Assembly: GCA_026770585.1 (NCBI GenBank) | Contig: MU646411.1 | Coordinates: forward strand, 556,909-567,666 | From: Baffinella frigidus | Taxonomy: Eukaryota > Cryptophyceae > Cryptomonadales > Baffinellaceae | Direction: 5' to 3' | DNA length: 10,758 nt | Shown here: one piece after another, positions 10,633 to 10,758 of the stretch | How positions within the stretch are numbered: position 1 is the stretch's first letter | Layout of the letters: each line of letters begins with the position of its first letter | Notes under the pieces: generated by a model | What the model was told of the DNA's origin: nothing | Database searches by the model: none | What the model saw: only the letters and a program-made list of their open reading frames with translations | Made by a program: the position numbers and the translations under genes

Positions 10633-10758
10633 TAAACGCTACACCCTACACCCTACAACCTACACCCTAAACCCTACACCCTACACCCTACACCCTACAC
10701 CCTACACCCTACACCCTACACCCTACACCCTACACCCTACACCCTACACCCTACACCC
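10629..10758 (-). repeat. Telomere-like array, homogeneous CCCTACA, running off the window
   Basis: Almost pure CCCTACA from about 10670 to the end (about a dozen units without a mismatch), preceded by mixed CCCTAAA/CCCTACA. Its high purity contrasts with the degenerate arrays elsewhere. True extent beyond the window is unknown. Confidence 0.92.

Overview
This window looks like non-coding eukaryotic subtelomeric or telomere-repeat-rich DNA. I find no protein-coding, rRNA or tRNA gene that I can support. About a fifth of it (thirteen main blocks, roughly 2.3 kb) is tandem heptamer DNA of the CCCTAAA (TTTAGGG) type and its variants CCCCAAA, CCCGAAA, CCATAAA, CCCTACA, CCCGACA and CCCTGAA. A seven-base TTTAGGG-type telomere is known from plants, many green algae, dinoflagellates and chromerids; Plasmodium uses mixed GGGTTTA/GGGTTCA. 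Base composition is fairly balanced, so I infer a photosynthetic or related protist (alga, dinoflagellate or chromerid), with low confidence on the lineage. Most long open frames are by-products of heptamer periodicity or palindromy.

Layout. 1-660: short palindromic repeats. 676-1057: two telomere-like blocks, the first with a head-to-head strand switch. 1090-2050: low-repeat DNA with a 175-bp foldback element and repeats whose second copies lie near 6.3 kb and 10.5 kb. 2056-2617: telomere-like DNA. 2620-3375: palindromes and the first copy of a 113-bp repeat (called R1 here). 3376-3501: telomere-like DNA. 3524-5030: a mosaic in which foldback elements interrupt older repeats (R2, R3). 5058-5172: telomere-like DNA in the opposite (G-rich) orientation. 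5290-6360: tandem and direct repeats, including a 380-bp partial tandem duplication. 6415-6516: another G-rich block. 6573-7010: 24-bp tandem repeats, R1 copy 3, R3 copy 2 and a heptamer array. 7107-7185: a small inverted-repeat element. 7253-7735: telomere-like DNA including a CCATAAA block. 7740-8900: mostly low-repeat DNA with short repeats and a 65-bp tandem duplication. 8965-9390: telomere-like DNA. 9409-10633: a second subtelomeric repeat (R5) alternating with telomere-like arrays and foldback elements. 10629-10758: a CCCTACA array running off the end.

The most notable content is the dense set of short palindromic elements. Two of them (4017-4147 and 4527-4676) have apparent 4-bp target-site duplications. 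In each case removing the element and one duplicated tetramer gives a sequence collinear, without gaps, with an uninterrupted paralogue in this same window (3 and 2 substitutions over the compared site). This is good internal evidence that they inserted as units. None encodes a protein, so if mobile they depend on machinery elsewhere. Other palindromes look like local inverted duplications rather than insertions. The window therefore reads as layered repeats: old dispersed repeats, later foldback insertions, and locally homogenised telomere-like arrays.
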